The notes beneath the pieces are model-generated. The model saw nothing but the letters and a program-made list of their open reading frames with translations, was not told the origin of the DNA and did not search any database. The position numbers and the translations under genes were made by a program. Shown piece by piece: positions 1 through 7,295 of a stretch of 9,922 nucleotides of DNA. The stretch spans positions 1-9,922 of the forward strand of contig JACUUS010000081.1 in assembly GCA_014859215.1 (NCBI GenBank). The letters are read 5' to 3'. Position 1 is the first letter of the stretch. The number at the start of each line of letters is the position of its first letter. This DNA comes from Dehalococcoidia bacterium (GTDB lineage Bacteria > Chloroflexota > Dehalococcoidia > SZUA-161).

Positions 1-60
1 CGTGTAAACAATATCAGGAGCAGCGTTGATCCGAGTATTAGTAAGTAGGCCTAGTTTATA

Positions 61-90
61 TGCAGGAGTTACGTATTTTTGTGACCTGCA
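61..90. repeat. Stem-loop with AT-rich loop
   Basis: TGCAG (61-65) pairs with CTGCA (86-90). After a two-base bulge, GTTAC (68-72) pairs with GTGAC (81-85) using one G-U pair. The loop, 73-80, is GTATTTTT. The G-U pair forms only in a plus-strand RNA; on the minus strand it becomes a C-A mismatch. Neither side is followed by a clear U-run, so this is a possible transcript-end structure rather than a proven terminator. Confidence 0.3.
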
Positions 91-158
91 CATAGCCGGT
101 CAGCCTCAAAGTGTGGAGAGAGATACATGATCAAGCCAGGGGGAAAGGGACACCGACT

Positions 159-178
159 CCGGTCCGGGCATGGACCGG
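159..178 (-). terminator. Candidate 3' hairpin after the nitroreductase gene
   Basis: CCGGTCC (159-165) and GGACCGG (172-178) form a perfect 7-base GC-rich stem with a 6-base loop. It sits 23 bases beyond the nitroreductase stop codon, where the end of the minus-strand operon would fall. In the direction of transcription it is followed by mixed and C-rich sequence, not a U-tract. It therefore does not meet the usual rule for an intrinsic terminator and may instead act with a termination factor or protect the 3' end. Confidence 0.35.
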
Positions 179-201
179 CTTCCACAGTGCCAGGATACCG
201 G

Positions 202-780
202 CTAAAGACTTCTCAGTACGATATCCTTGAGACTTCTTTTGGGCACATGGTGTACGCCGTTCTCATCACGCCAGTAACGCACGTCGCCCTCAGGCCCGAG
301 CGGCTCAATAACCACAGACTCCCGTGGCTGACCGAGGGCGAGGACCAGCAGGATTTCGTATTGCTCCGGTATTTCGAGCAGATTCCGCAAACCGGGCTTG
401 TTTATTCCGCCGATTATGCAGCCGCCGAGGCCCTTCTCAGTCGCTCCCAGCAGTATACTCTGAGCCGCTATTCCGTGATCGCAATGCAGCGGATGCGCGA
501 TCCCGGTGTCTTCCAGCATTATGATATATCCTGCAGGTCTTTCACCCTCAGCGGGACCAGGCCAGTCCTTGAGATAAGCAGCCCAGGCAAGGCAGCCGAA
601 TATTGCCGCATTCTTGTCACGGTCAGAGCAAACAATGTACCTCAGTGGCTGCATATTGGCGGCTGAAGCCGAGAGCCTGGCCAGGTCAACGAGCTCCCAA
701 AGAGTGTCGAGCTTGATATCCACTTCCTGATTGAACCTGCGATAGCTCCTGTTCCTGCTAACAAGGTCTTTGATTGTCAC
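202..780 (-). CDS. Nitroreductase-family FMN flavoprotein
   Basis: This 192-residue protein has the usual length and motifs of small FMN-dependent nitroreductase-fold oxidoreductases. The N-terminus carries the phosphate-binding SRNRSYRRF element (8-16). ASAANMQP (38-45) matches the conserved Ser-x-x-Asn-x-Gln flavin region. GIAAQSILLGATEKGLGG (103-120) is the typical core helix and glycine turn, and ALGQPRE (148-154) closes the domain. The tail, with YWRDENGVHHVPKRSL (169-184), resembles a subgroup common in anaerobes. The family reduces quinones, nitro groups or activated double bonds with NAD(P)H; the substrate cannot be read from sequence. The start is GTG at 780, with GGAGG seven bases upstream. 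It is the last gene of the operon, 57 bases after the C_GCAxxG_C_C gene, and could re-oxidise or supply a redox partner of that pathway. Confidence 0.85.
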   Translation of the reverse strand: MTIKDLVSRNRSYRRFNQEVDIKLDTLWELVDLARLSASAANMQPLRYIVCSDRDKNAAIFGCLAWAAYLKDWPGPAEGERPAGYIIMLEDTGIAHPLHCDHGIAAQSILLGATEKGLGGCIIGGINKPGLRNLLEIPEQYEILLVLALGQPRESVVIEPLGPEGDVRYWRDENGVHHVPKRSLKDIVLRSL

Positions 781-837
781 CCGCTTACCTCCAGTAATCT
801 TCTCTCGGCGCAGTCCAGGGCGGCCGGTACGCGAGCA

Positions 838-1314
838 CTAGGCCTCAGTCATGAGCTCCGCCGCCATTGCCGCGGTCTTGCCCGAGGTAGTCGCGCATTT
901 CTCAATAAACTCAGGATTGCTCACTGCCAGTACCACAGCCTCGGGATTCGTCCAGTCGATACCCGATATCTCCTGACACACAGTCGTCCCGAACTCCTGC
1001 TGAAACTTGTCCACAAGCATCTGTACGATGAGCATTCCAGGGAGAAGCCCAGACAGTCCTTCCTTAATACTCGAACGGCCGTGCTTCAGGCCAAGGAACA
1101 TAGCCCCGCCGGCGAGGGCGCCGCAGGTCTTGCCCGCTCCAAGCCCGGCGCAAAACGGCCCCGCAGCCCGGAACACAGTCTCATCCTCCAGCCCGAAGAC
1201 CTGCTGGAGCGCCAGCAGTACAGCCTGACTGCACCCGTGATACTGCGACTCATACTCGTAGGCCTTATTGCGGGCCTGCTCGATCAGGTCCTCTCTGGAG
1301 CCTCTCTGTGCCAT
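838..1314 (-). CDS. C_GCAxxG_C_C family redox protein
   Basis: With the ATG at 1314 the product has 158 residues. It shows the family pattern: HGCSQAVLLA with Cys28, FCAGLGAGKTCGALAGG with Cys55 and Cys64, then Cys113 in VCQEISGIDW and Cys140 near the C-terminus. The conserved cysteines are thought to bind metal or do redox chemistry; no reaction is established that I can name. There is no signal peptide or membrane segment. The reading frame is open up to 1503, but the upstream part is antisense-like filler inside the epimerase gene, while the ATG at 1314 has an AAGGGGG element about eight bases before it. The gene overlaps the end of the upstream epimerase gene by 50 bases, which suggests coupled translation. 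Its place next to a nitroreductase fits a redox role. Confidence 0.85.
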   Translation of the reverse strand: MAQRGSREDLIEQARNKAYEYESQYHGCSQAVLLALQQVFGLEDETVFRAAGPFCAGLGAGKTCGALAGGAMFLGLKHGRSSIKEGLSGLLPGMLIVQMLVDKFQQEFGTTVCQEISGIDWTNPEAVVLAVSNPEFIEKCATTSGKTAAMAAELMTEA

Positions 1315-2275
1315 TATAAGCCCCCTTGTCATTGTTAAGTACAGAGTCGGCGAAATCTTTGAAGGCTTCCGCAGATGTGAATCTGAAACCGTAACCCAAC
1401 TCCTTCTTGAGCTTTTCGCTGCTCGTGACCCACCTGTATCTGGCCAGGTTGAGTGCAGGCGCGGGGAACTCGGTGATGAACGAAAGCCGCAGACCCCAGG
1501 CAAGTTTTGTGGCCAGGCTCATGATGCCGAAAGGCAGCCTGACAACCCTTGCGCGAAGAAATCTTATCATTTCCTCGACCGTGATGACGCCGTCCGCCCC
1601 GACATTGAATATTCCCGCCTTGCGGCTTCTCAAGAGCAGATAGAGGATGTCGATCAGATCGTCCTCGTGTACATACTGAAAAGGCGGCACATTACTCGGG
1701 AGAAGCACGATCGCCTTCGTGAGATGCCGCCCGAGGGGATTGCTAATGAACCCCGGCCCGACCACGAAACTGGGCCGCACTACAGTCACAGCGATGCCCG
1801 GATTATCGCTCACGAACGCAGGAAAAAACCCCTCGATCAGCCTCTTGGTCCTGCTGTAGGTGAAATCATCATTCCCTCTTAGCGGGCTTTCTTCCGTTAG
1901 CGGGTCGTCATTGTCGGCAAAGAAACCATAGGCTGTCGCTGAGCTCAGCAGAAGCAATTGCCGTACCCTTGATCCAGCGCAGCATGAAAGCACGCTCCTC
2001 GTGCCGTTCACGTTCACATCCTCCATCAGCTTCCGGTTATGAAGCTGCGTCACAACCCAGGCCGCGTGTACAACCGTATCGATCTGGTGCTCAGCAAGGA
2101 GAGTATCTATAGGCTTTCTCACATCCTGCTGAACGAATACCAGTTTCTCCGACTTCACCCGCGTGGGTTTTATGTCCAGTCCGACTATTCTCTTGACTTC
2201 TTCCTTGCCTGCAAGGAGACTTAGAAGCTTCGTCCCGATGTACCCGGACGCGCCGGTGATTAGTACGCGCTCCAT
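1265..2275 (-). CDS. Extended SDR, NAD-dependent epimerase/3beta-HSD-like
   Basis: The protein has 336 residues, typical of extended short-chain dehydrogenases. The Rossmann glycine motif is GASGYIG (8-14), and the acidic Asp34 in GLDI after the second strand favours NAD over NADP. The catalytic Ser lies in LLSSATAYG (109-117) and the Tyr-Lys pair is YSRTK (140-144). RPSFVVGPG (168-176) and FQYVHEDDLIDI in the second half are classic for epimerase and 3beta-hydroxysteroid or dihydroflavonol-type reductases. It probably oxidises or reduces a hydroxyl or keto group of the pathway substrate. The frame can begin at a TTG at 2278, but the ATG at 2275 is better spaced from AAGGCGG. It starts 13 bases after the classical SDR gene. 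The last roughly 16 residues overlap the next gene and look like an unconserved tail. Confidence 0.85.
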   Translation of the reverse strand: MERVLITGASGYIGTKLLSLLAGKEEVKRIVGLDIKPTRVKSEKLVFVQQDVRKPIDTLLAEHQIDTVVHAAWVVTQLHNRKLMEDVNVNGTRSVLSCCAGSRVRQLLLLSSATAYGFFADNDDPLTEESPLRGNDDFTYSRTKRLIEGFFPAFVSDNPGIAVTVVRPSFVVGPGFISNPLGRHLTKAIVLLPSNVPPFQYVHEDDLIDILYLLLRSRKAGIFNVGADGVITVEEMIRFLRARVVRLPFGIMSLATKLAWGLRLSFITEFPAPALNLARYRWVTSSEKLKKELGYGFRFTSAEAFKDFADSVLNNDKGAYNGTERLQRGPDRAGPQ

Positions 2276-2288
2276 CAAGCCGCCTTAT

Positions 2289-3101
2289 CTAGGCCCGCAC
2301 GCGGAGGCTCCAGCAGGAGATCGCGTTTACGACCCTGCGCGGGAAAAACCTGATAAGAATTGTATGCAGGAAAGCGTTAATGAAGCCGGGTATGTAGACT
2401 TCTTTGCCGGCCTTGAATGCCCGCGTGCCCTTTCGGGCGATAGTGCCTGCGTCACACAGCCCGCTCACCTTGAGCCACCAGATATTTGTCGGGAAACCGC
2501 CGTCCCGCAGGAGCGCCGTATCAGTGTAGGGAGGGTTAAGGGTGCATATTTTGACGCCGGTTCCTCTCACTTCCTGGTTCACGGCTTCGCTTAGACTCTG
2601 CACGAAGGACTTGGCAGCCCCATATATCGCATGGTAAACAGTGGGTTGAAATGCTGCGGCGGATACAACGTTCAGGACTCTTCCCTCCCTTGCCTCAACC
2701 ATATGCGGAATGGCCAGCCGCATTAACTTGTAGTAAGCCATGAGATTTACCCTGACCAGGCAGTCATGGTAGTCCAGCGGTATCTCATGGAAACTACCGT
2801 AGCGAAATATGCCTGCGTTATTCACAAGTACATCGATCTTGCCCGCGGCTTTCCTCGCCGCTTCGTGAAGCTCCTCGGGTCCCCTGTCAGACGCGAGATC
2901 GATCGGGAACGTGGCGGTCTTCACACCATAAGCCTGCTCCACTTCAGCGGCCCAGCCTTCAAGTTGATCCTTCTCGGAAGGGCGGCAACCCATGTACAGG
3001 TTGGCTCCTTCCGCAGCAAAACACCGGGAAAGCTCCTTCCCGATACCGGAAGAAGCGCCCGTTATCAGCACATTCTTGCCGCTCAAGTCGAATTTTCCCA
3101 T
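2289..3101 (-). CDS. Classical short-chain dehydrogenase/reductase
   Basis: From the ATG at 3101 the product has 270 residues, the normal length of a classical SDR. It begins MGKFDLSGKNVLITG, with the cofactor motif TGASSGIG at 14-21, NNAG at 94-97, catalytic Asn119, Ser147 and YGAAK (160-164). The usual Pro-Gly after the active site is Pro-Pro here (LNPPYTDT). The family oxidises or reduces an alcohol/ketone with NAD(P); in this setting a 3-hydroxyacyl-CoA or ring-alcohol dehydrogenase is a fair inference. A GTG at 3164, with a G-rich stretch before it inside the thiolase end, would add 21 residues that do not look conserved. The ATG at 3101 has only a weak ribosome site, so the upstream start is not fully excluded. 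The C-terminal 35 residues are unusually hydrophobic and basic. Confidence 0.87.
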   Translation of the reverse strand: MGKFDLSGKNVLITGASSGIGKELSRCFAAEGANLYMGCRPSEKDQLEGWAAEVEQAYGVKTATFPIDLASDRGPEELHEAARKAAGKIDVLVNNAGIFRYGSFHEIPLDYHDCLVRVNLMAYYKLMRLAIPHMVEAREGRVLNVVSAAAFQPTVYHAIYGAAKSFVQSLSEAVNQEVRGTGVKICTLNPPYTDTALLRDGGFPTNIWWLKVSGLCDAGTIARKGTRAFKAGKEVYIPGFINAFLHTILIRFFPRRVVNAISCWSLRVRA

Positions 3102-3133
3102 ACGCGTCGCCCACGACGTTGCTGGACAAGGCG

Positions 3134-4381
3134 CTAGGCGACCTTTTGCAGGATGTGAATGCACATTGCCGCCTCCTCCACCCCTATGTTGCCGCCGCCA
3201 TTCTCGGCAAGGGCTATGCGCGCTCCTTCAACCTGCCTTTTCCCTGCATCCCCCTGGAGCTGTGTTACCAGTTCATGTATCTGGGCCAGTCCCGAAGCGC
3301 CTACAGGATGCCCCCGGCATTCCAGGCCGCCGCTAGTATTGACCGGTCTCTCGCCCCCCAGACTGGTCCCGCCGGATTCCGCGTACGGTCCCCCCTCGCC
3401 GATGGGACAGAACCCCATGGCCTCAGTCTGGTGCAGTTCGCCAAATGACGTGGCGTCATGAAGCTCGGCGGTGCTTATGTCCTTAGGACCAACGCCGGCG
3501 ATTTCATAGGCTTCTCTGGACAATCTTTCACCCACATCTACCCCATCCAGGTCCCGGTCCGCACCCTGACCAAGCACAGACGCCAGTATTCTAACCGGCC
3601 TCGCGTTCGCGATTCGCCTGAGGTAACTCCCGGAGCACACGATCGCGGCAGCGGCGCCGTCGCCCACCGGCGCGCACATGGCCCGTGTCAGCGGGTATGC
3701 CACCGCCTTGTCCGCGAGGATTTCTTCAACCGACATCTCCTGCTGGTACTGGGACAGGGGATTAAGCGATCCGTGCCAGTGATTTTTGGAGCAGACAACG
3801 GCAAGCTGTCGCTGGGTTGAACCGAACTTGCTCATGTGCCAGCGCGCCGCGGTGGCATAAGCGTCCATGAAGATGCTCCTGCCTTCTCCCGGCGCAGTCT
3901 GATTCTCGGGTATCTGGACCTTGAAGGTCTTGCTGACTTCCATGATCATGCCGATATGCTGCATGAAGTTCTCAACGTCCATGCATGAAGCATAAGCGCC
4001 GAGGGAAAGGTTCTTGTCTGGATGGCTGATCTTCTCCGAACCCAGCGCCAGCGCGACGTCGTACATACCGGCACGGATTCCGGTATAAGCCAGGTGAAGC
4101 GCGGTCGCCCCACCGGCGCAAGCATTCTCGACATTCGTCACCGGGACCTTGTCTATCCCCATCCCTCGAAGAATAACCTGGCCCCGGATTGAATGCTGAT
4201 TGGAGAACATGCCCCAGAAGGTATTGGAGAAAAACACCGCCTGGAGGTCTTTCCCGGTAAGACCCGCATCCTGAAAGACGAGTCCGACAGCTTCTTCGGC
4301 CATTGACCTGACGGTCTTATCGGGATACTTGTTGAAACGGATCATACCCGTGCCGATAACGTATGCCGCGTTTATTGTCAC
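3134..4381 (-). CDS. Thiolase, SCP-x / lipid-transfer type
   Basis: The 415-residue product matches the SCP-x branch of thiolases rather than the FadA type. It opens with INAAYVIGTGMIRF. The nucleophile is Cys88 in ENACAGGATA, ELHDATSFGELH (306-317) supplies His308, and GGLECRGHPVGASG (351-364) supplies His358. The MGFCPIGEGG stretch is also typical of the branch. The expected reaction is CoA-dependent cleavage of a 3-ketoacyl-CoA, often with branched or cyclic substrates. The start is probably the GTG at 4381, whose bases overlap the dehydrogenase stop codon (GTGA). GGAGG is only one base before this GTG, and the frame stays open upstream to 4558 inside the neighbour. An ATA two codons later (4375) has better spacing. 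An SCP2 protein is encoded separately in the same operon. Confidence 0.9.
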   Translation of the reverse strand: MTINAAYVIGTGMIRFNKYPDKTVRSMAEEAVGLVFQDAGLTGKDLQAVFFSNTFWGMFSNQHSIRGQVILRGMGIDKVPVTNVENACAGGATALHLAYTGIRAGMYDVALALGSEKISHPDKNLSLGAYASCMDVENFMQHIGMIMEVSKTFKVQIPENQTAPGEGRSIFMDAYATAARWHMSKFGSTQRQLAVVCSKNHWHGSLNPLSQYQQEMSVEEILADKAVAYPLTRAMCAPVGDGAAAAIVCSGSYLRRIANARPVRILASVLGQGADRDLDGVDVGERLSREAYEIAGVGPKDISTAELHDATSFGELHQTEAMGFCPIGEGGPYAESGGTSLGGERPVNTSGGLECRGHPVGASGLAQIHELVTQLQGDAGKRQVEGARIALAENGGGNIGVEEAAMCIHILQKVA

Positions 4382-5610
4382 GCCTCCCTGAGAATCATCA
4401 GACCTGCTGCCAGACTCAAGGAATCGTTCGAGCCGTCCTCGATCAGGCCCGCGCGGGCGTCCCTGAACAGCTTTTCGATGGGAAAATCCTTGCTCACACC
4501 GTAACCGCCGAACAACTGAACGGAATCGCTTGCCACCTGGAAAGCAGCCTCCGTGCAAAATACCTTCGCCCCGATAGAATACTGTACCTTGGGCGGGGTG
4601 GTATTCATGTTGAAGACCATTGCGCTGCGCGAAAATGCGCGGGCAGTCTCGACTTTCACGAACATATCAAAGAGCTTCCTCTGTACCAGCTGGTGTTCGG
4701 ACAACAGCTTCCCGCCCTGCACACGCTCCCGGCTGTAGTCCATACTGAGATCGAAAGCCGCCTGGGCGAGGCCGGTGAAATAGGCTCCCATAGTCGCGTT
4801 GGCATGGCCCAGTGTAAGCTCGGTCATCGACTCGTAGCTTTCGGGGTCAACGATCATAGCTTCCTCGGAGCATTCAGCCCCATCGAAAAAGAGCTCTCCC
4901 TGCGGCAGTTCCCTCTGCCCGAGCTTGTCCAGGGGTTTTCCTCTCGAAACGCCAGGCTGGTCAAGATTGAGAAGGCAGATACCGCCGCCGGAGAAACCAC
5001 AGGACGCATCCATATTCACGAACAGGGCCACATCCGAGGCTACCGGTCCATTAGATATCCATGCCGACTTCTGACCGTTGATCACCCACTTTCCGCCCTT
5101 ACGCTTGGCCTTGACCTGGTGCGCATGCGCCGGGTCGCGGAAGAATTCCGTCCCCGTCATCAGGTTGTCCGAGCCGTGCTGGGGTTCGGTGATACCCCAG
5201 CAGCTCATGATGCTTGCGTCCTTGCAGTTCACAAACGGGGTCACGAAGTTGTCGATCAGGTAGTCTTCACACAGCATGGTCGCGTAGAATGACGAAAAGC
5301 AGCTACATCCCAATGAGACCGCGAATCCCACGCTGCCATATGCGAGTTCCTCCCAGAAAATATGGACCCCGAGGGGATCGAGGCCGAGCCCGCCGTACGC
5401 ATCGGAAATCAGGACGGTATGGTAGTTGTTCTGATACATCCTGGCCATGCATTCCCAGTACAGCGAGCCCTTCTTCACGACCTCCGAGGGAGAGAGCTTG
5501 TCCAGCTCAAGCGAGGCCGGTCTCAAGACCTCCATGGCGAATTTGTGCACTTCTTCCTTCAAAAGCTCATGCTCTTCCGATAGCTCAAGGTTCAGTTCTG
5601 TATACGGCAT
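4378..5610 (-). CDS. Acyl-CoA dehydrogenase with Asp at the usual Glu position
   Basis: This 410-residue protein covers all three acyl-CoA dehydrogenase domains. CWGITEPQHGSDN (137-149) is the FAD/substrate signature of the middle domain. The C-terminal helical domain has YSRERVQGG and VQLFGGYGVSKDFPIEKLFRD. FAD-dependent alpha,beta-desaturation of a CoA thioester is expected, with electrons passed to a flavoprotein or iron-sulfur partner. The catalytic-base segment, IYEG in many family members, reads IEDG here (390-393). Asp392 therefore aligns with the usual Glu, and Glu391 with the usual Tyr. This may mark a substrate with different geometry, such as a cyclic acyl-CoA. The ATG at 5610 has AGGAG eight bases upstream. 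It sits 48 bases after the ligase gene. No ETF genes are in view, so the electron acceptor is unknown. Confidence 0.92.
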   Translation of the reverse strand: MPYTELNLELSEEHELLKEEVHKFAMEVLRPASLELDKLSPSEVVKKGSLYWECMARMYQNNYHTVLISDAYGGLGLDPLGVHIFWEELAYGSVGFAVSLGCSCFSSFYATMLCEDYLIDNFVTPFVNCKDASIMSCWGITEPQHGSDNLMTGTEFFRDPAHAHQVKAKRKGGKWVINGQKSAWISNGPVASDVALFVNMDASCGFSGGGICLLNLDQPGVSRGKPLDKLGQRELPQGELFFDGAECSEEAMIVDPESYESMTELTLGHANATMGAYFTGLAQAAFDLSMDYSRERVQGGKLLSEHQLVQRKLFDMFVKVETARAFSRSAMVFNMNTTPPKVQYSIGAKVFCTEAAFQVASDSVQLFGGYGVSKDFPIEKLFRDARAGLIEDGSNDSLSLAAGLMILREA

Positions 5611-5658
5611 CTACCGTCTCCTGCTCATATTTATAACCAGATGCTGACGTACTGGAGG

Positions 5659-7272
5659 CTACTTGAAATCCTCATACTTGAAAATCTTCCCCTCGCCACG
5701 TTCGAACATTTCGCGCAGTTGACGGGCGAGAGGTTTCTCGGTAAGGGTCTTCGGCAACACGTCAACTATGTGGAGGTACGATGGAATATAATTCGCTTCG
5801 AGGTCTTTTTTGCAGAGCGCATAGACCGACGCCGGATCGATGGTTTTCCCCTGGAAAGGTTCCAGCGCGGCCACAATATCGCTTTCGCCAGGCGCGCCCG
5901 AGGCCGCCTTGATACCATAGACACAGACCTCACTGACATCCGGGTGTTTCCCGATTACCGTCTCCACGTATTCGGGCTGGACAAAATCGCCTGCCCGGCG
6001 AAGCTCGGTCCCTTTCCTGTAATCGAAGAAATACCAGCCGTTCTTGTCCTTGTGGACCATGTCCCCGGTCCTGAGCCAGCCCCCGCGGGTCTTCTCCTTT
6101 GATTCTTCCGGCTTACCCAGATAATCAACCTTGGTATCGCCTCTCAGCAGCCTGCATATTAGCTCGCCGGTGGTCCCCGGCGACACCTCGCTATCATTCT
6201 CATCCACGACCTTCATCTCCATCACGCCGGGAACAGGCTTCCCGAACGACCCGATGGGCCCGCCATCAAGTGGTTTATAGGCAAAACCGCCTTCGACGGA
6301 CCCATACCACTCGAGAATCTTGACGTTGTACCTTTTCTCGAACGGCTCCCAAAGCGGAAGGGGCGTGCCGGCGCTGATCACCATCCGCACCGGATTGTCG
6401 CTGTCGTCAGGCCTTTCGGGCTCATTGTATATGCCCGCCATCATTCCCCCCAGAAGAGAGAAGGTGGTGCAGCCGTACTTCCGGCATATATCCCATATCC
6501 TGCTCTTGGTGAAGCGCGGGCTGAAGACCGCCTTGATGCCCATGCTGAAGGCAGGGAAGAGCGTAACCGTCTGGGCATTGCCATGAGACAGGGACAGCCC
6601 GTTGTACAGAATGTCATACTCGGTGTATTTCCACACGATCTTGGTGAGTATATTGAAAAGGCCCGTCCTGTTGTTGCGGATGGTCACGCCTTTAGGGTCG
6701 CCGGTTGTGCCCGACGTGTATATGATCTGCATGGGATGGCGCACATCCATTATCTTCTGGTCAACCACAGCCCATGAAGTCTTCTCCAAAGTCTCATTGA
6801 GGGCATGGTACCTGTCCGAAACGGGTATATTCTGTTCCGGCCTGTAAGCTACCGATATCAGCTTCAGGCCCGGCAGGTCATTGACTACTTCGTCAAGCTG
6901 TTCGACGCATTCGCCGGAGACTATGGCGGCCTTTGCCCCGCAGTCTCTTAGCATGAACTTCAGCCGGTCGCCTCGAGTGCGCGGGTCAATCGGGACCATG
7001 ATCGCGCCCACGGTCGGCCCGGCGAGCAGGGAGTACACAAACTCGGGGTGATTTCTCATGAACACAGCGTACGTATCACCGCTGCCTATGCCGTTATCGA
7101 CGAACAGTCTGGCTATCTTGTTCGAGTTCTCATAGAGGTGCTTGTAGGTCAGTATGTCTTCGCCGAGTTCCGCCTTCTCGAATATGTACACTTCCCGGTC
7201 CGGCACCTCATCGGCCTTGATCTCAGCCAGGTGTGAAGCAATGACCTGGTTCAGGTGAGCTTTGCTTCCCAT
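5659..7272 (-). CDS. AMP-forming acyl-CoA ligase
   Basis: The 537-residue product is a full-length member of the adenylate-forming (ANL) superfamily. It has the P-loop YTSGTTGDPKG (185-195), the adenine motif WYGSVEG (322-328), TGD at 402-404, the hinge region RKGTELRRAGDF (419-430) and the C-terminal catalytic Lys513 in TLTEKPLAR. It should convert a carboxylate, ATP and CoA to acyl-CoA, AMP and pyrophosphate, the entry step for the genes downstream. The overall look is closest to the crotonobetaine/carnitine-CoA ligase-like group, a broad label that does not fix the substrate. The ATG at 7272 follows GGAGGGG by a normal distance. The gene lies 23 bases after the second DUF2148 gene. There is no signal peptide, so it is cytoplasmic. 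Confidence 0.93.
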   Translation of the reverse strand: MGSKAHLNQVIASHLAEIKADEVPDREVYIFEKAELGEDILTYKHLYENSNKIARLFVDNGIGSGDTYAVFMRNHPEFVYSLLAGPTVGAIMVPIDPRTRGDRLKFMLRDCGAKAAIVSGECVEQLDEVVNDLPGLKLISVAYRPEQNIPVSDRYHALNETLEKTSWAVVDQKIMDVRHPMQIIYTSGTTGDPKGVTIRNNRTGLFNILTKIVWKYTEYDILYNGLSLSHGNAQTVTLFPAFSMGIKAVFSPRFTKSRIWDICRKYGCTTFSLLGGMMAGIYNEPERPDDSDNPVRMVISAGTPLPLWEPFEKRYNVKILEWYGSVEGGFAYKPLDGGPIGSFGKPVPGVMEMKVVDENDSEVSPGTTGELICRLLRGDTKVDYLGKPEESKEKTRGGWLRTGDMVHKDKNGWYFFDYRKGTELRRAGDFVQPEYVETVIGKHPDVSEVCVYGIKAASGAPGESDIVAALEPFQGKTIDPASVYALCKKDLEANYIPSYLHIVDVLPKTLTEKPLARQLREMFERGEGKIFKYEDFK

Positions 7273-7295
7273 TAATCCCCTCCTCGCCCTGCCTG

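Larger units (their letters stand above)
1..201. other. Gene-free left edge, downstream of the operon
   Basis: I see no convincing coding sequence here. A plus-strand reading frame that starts at 127 runs antisense through the nitroreductase gene and has no family signature. The stretch holds several inverted repeats. One stem-loop lies at 61-90 and another at 159-178. An 8-base inverted repeat pairs TAGCCGGT (93-100) with ACCGGCTA (197-204), the second arm covering the nitroreductase stop codon. TAGGCCTA at 46-53 is a short palindrome. The region is best read as the 3' end of the minus-strand transcript. Confidence 0.6.

Noticed and set aside
127..666. Plus-strand frame of 179 codons at the left edge
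   Set aside because: It is antisense to most of the nitroreductase gene, has no family signature and only an incidental G-rich stretch before its ATG.
1315..1503. Upstream extension of the C_GCAxxG_C_C gene
   Set aside because: The extra 63 residues are rich in Arg and Ser, lie inside the epimerase gene and are not part of the family, while the ATG at 1314 has a ribosome site.
4382..4558. Upstream extension of the thiolase gene
   Set aside because: The extra 59 residues overlap the catalytic end of the dehydrogenase gene and look like an off-frame translation; thiolases of this type begin at the INAAYVIGTG segment.
4363..5292. Plus-strand frame of 309 codons
   Set aside because: It lies fully antisense to the acyl-CoA dehydrogenase gene, which has clear domain motifs; the long frame follows from the codon use of that gene.
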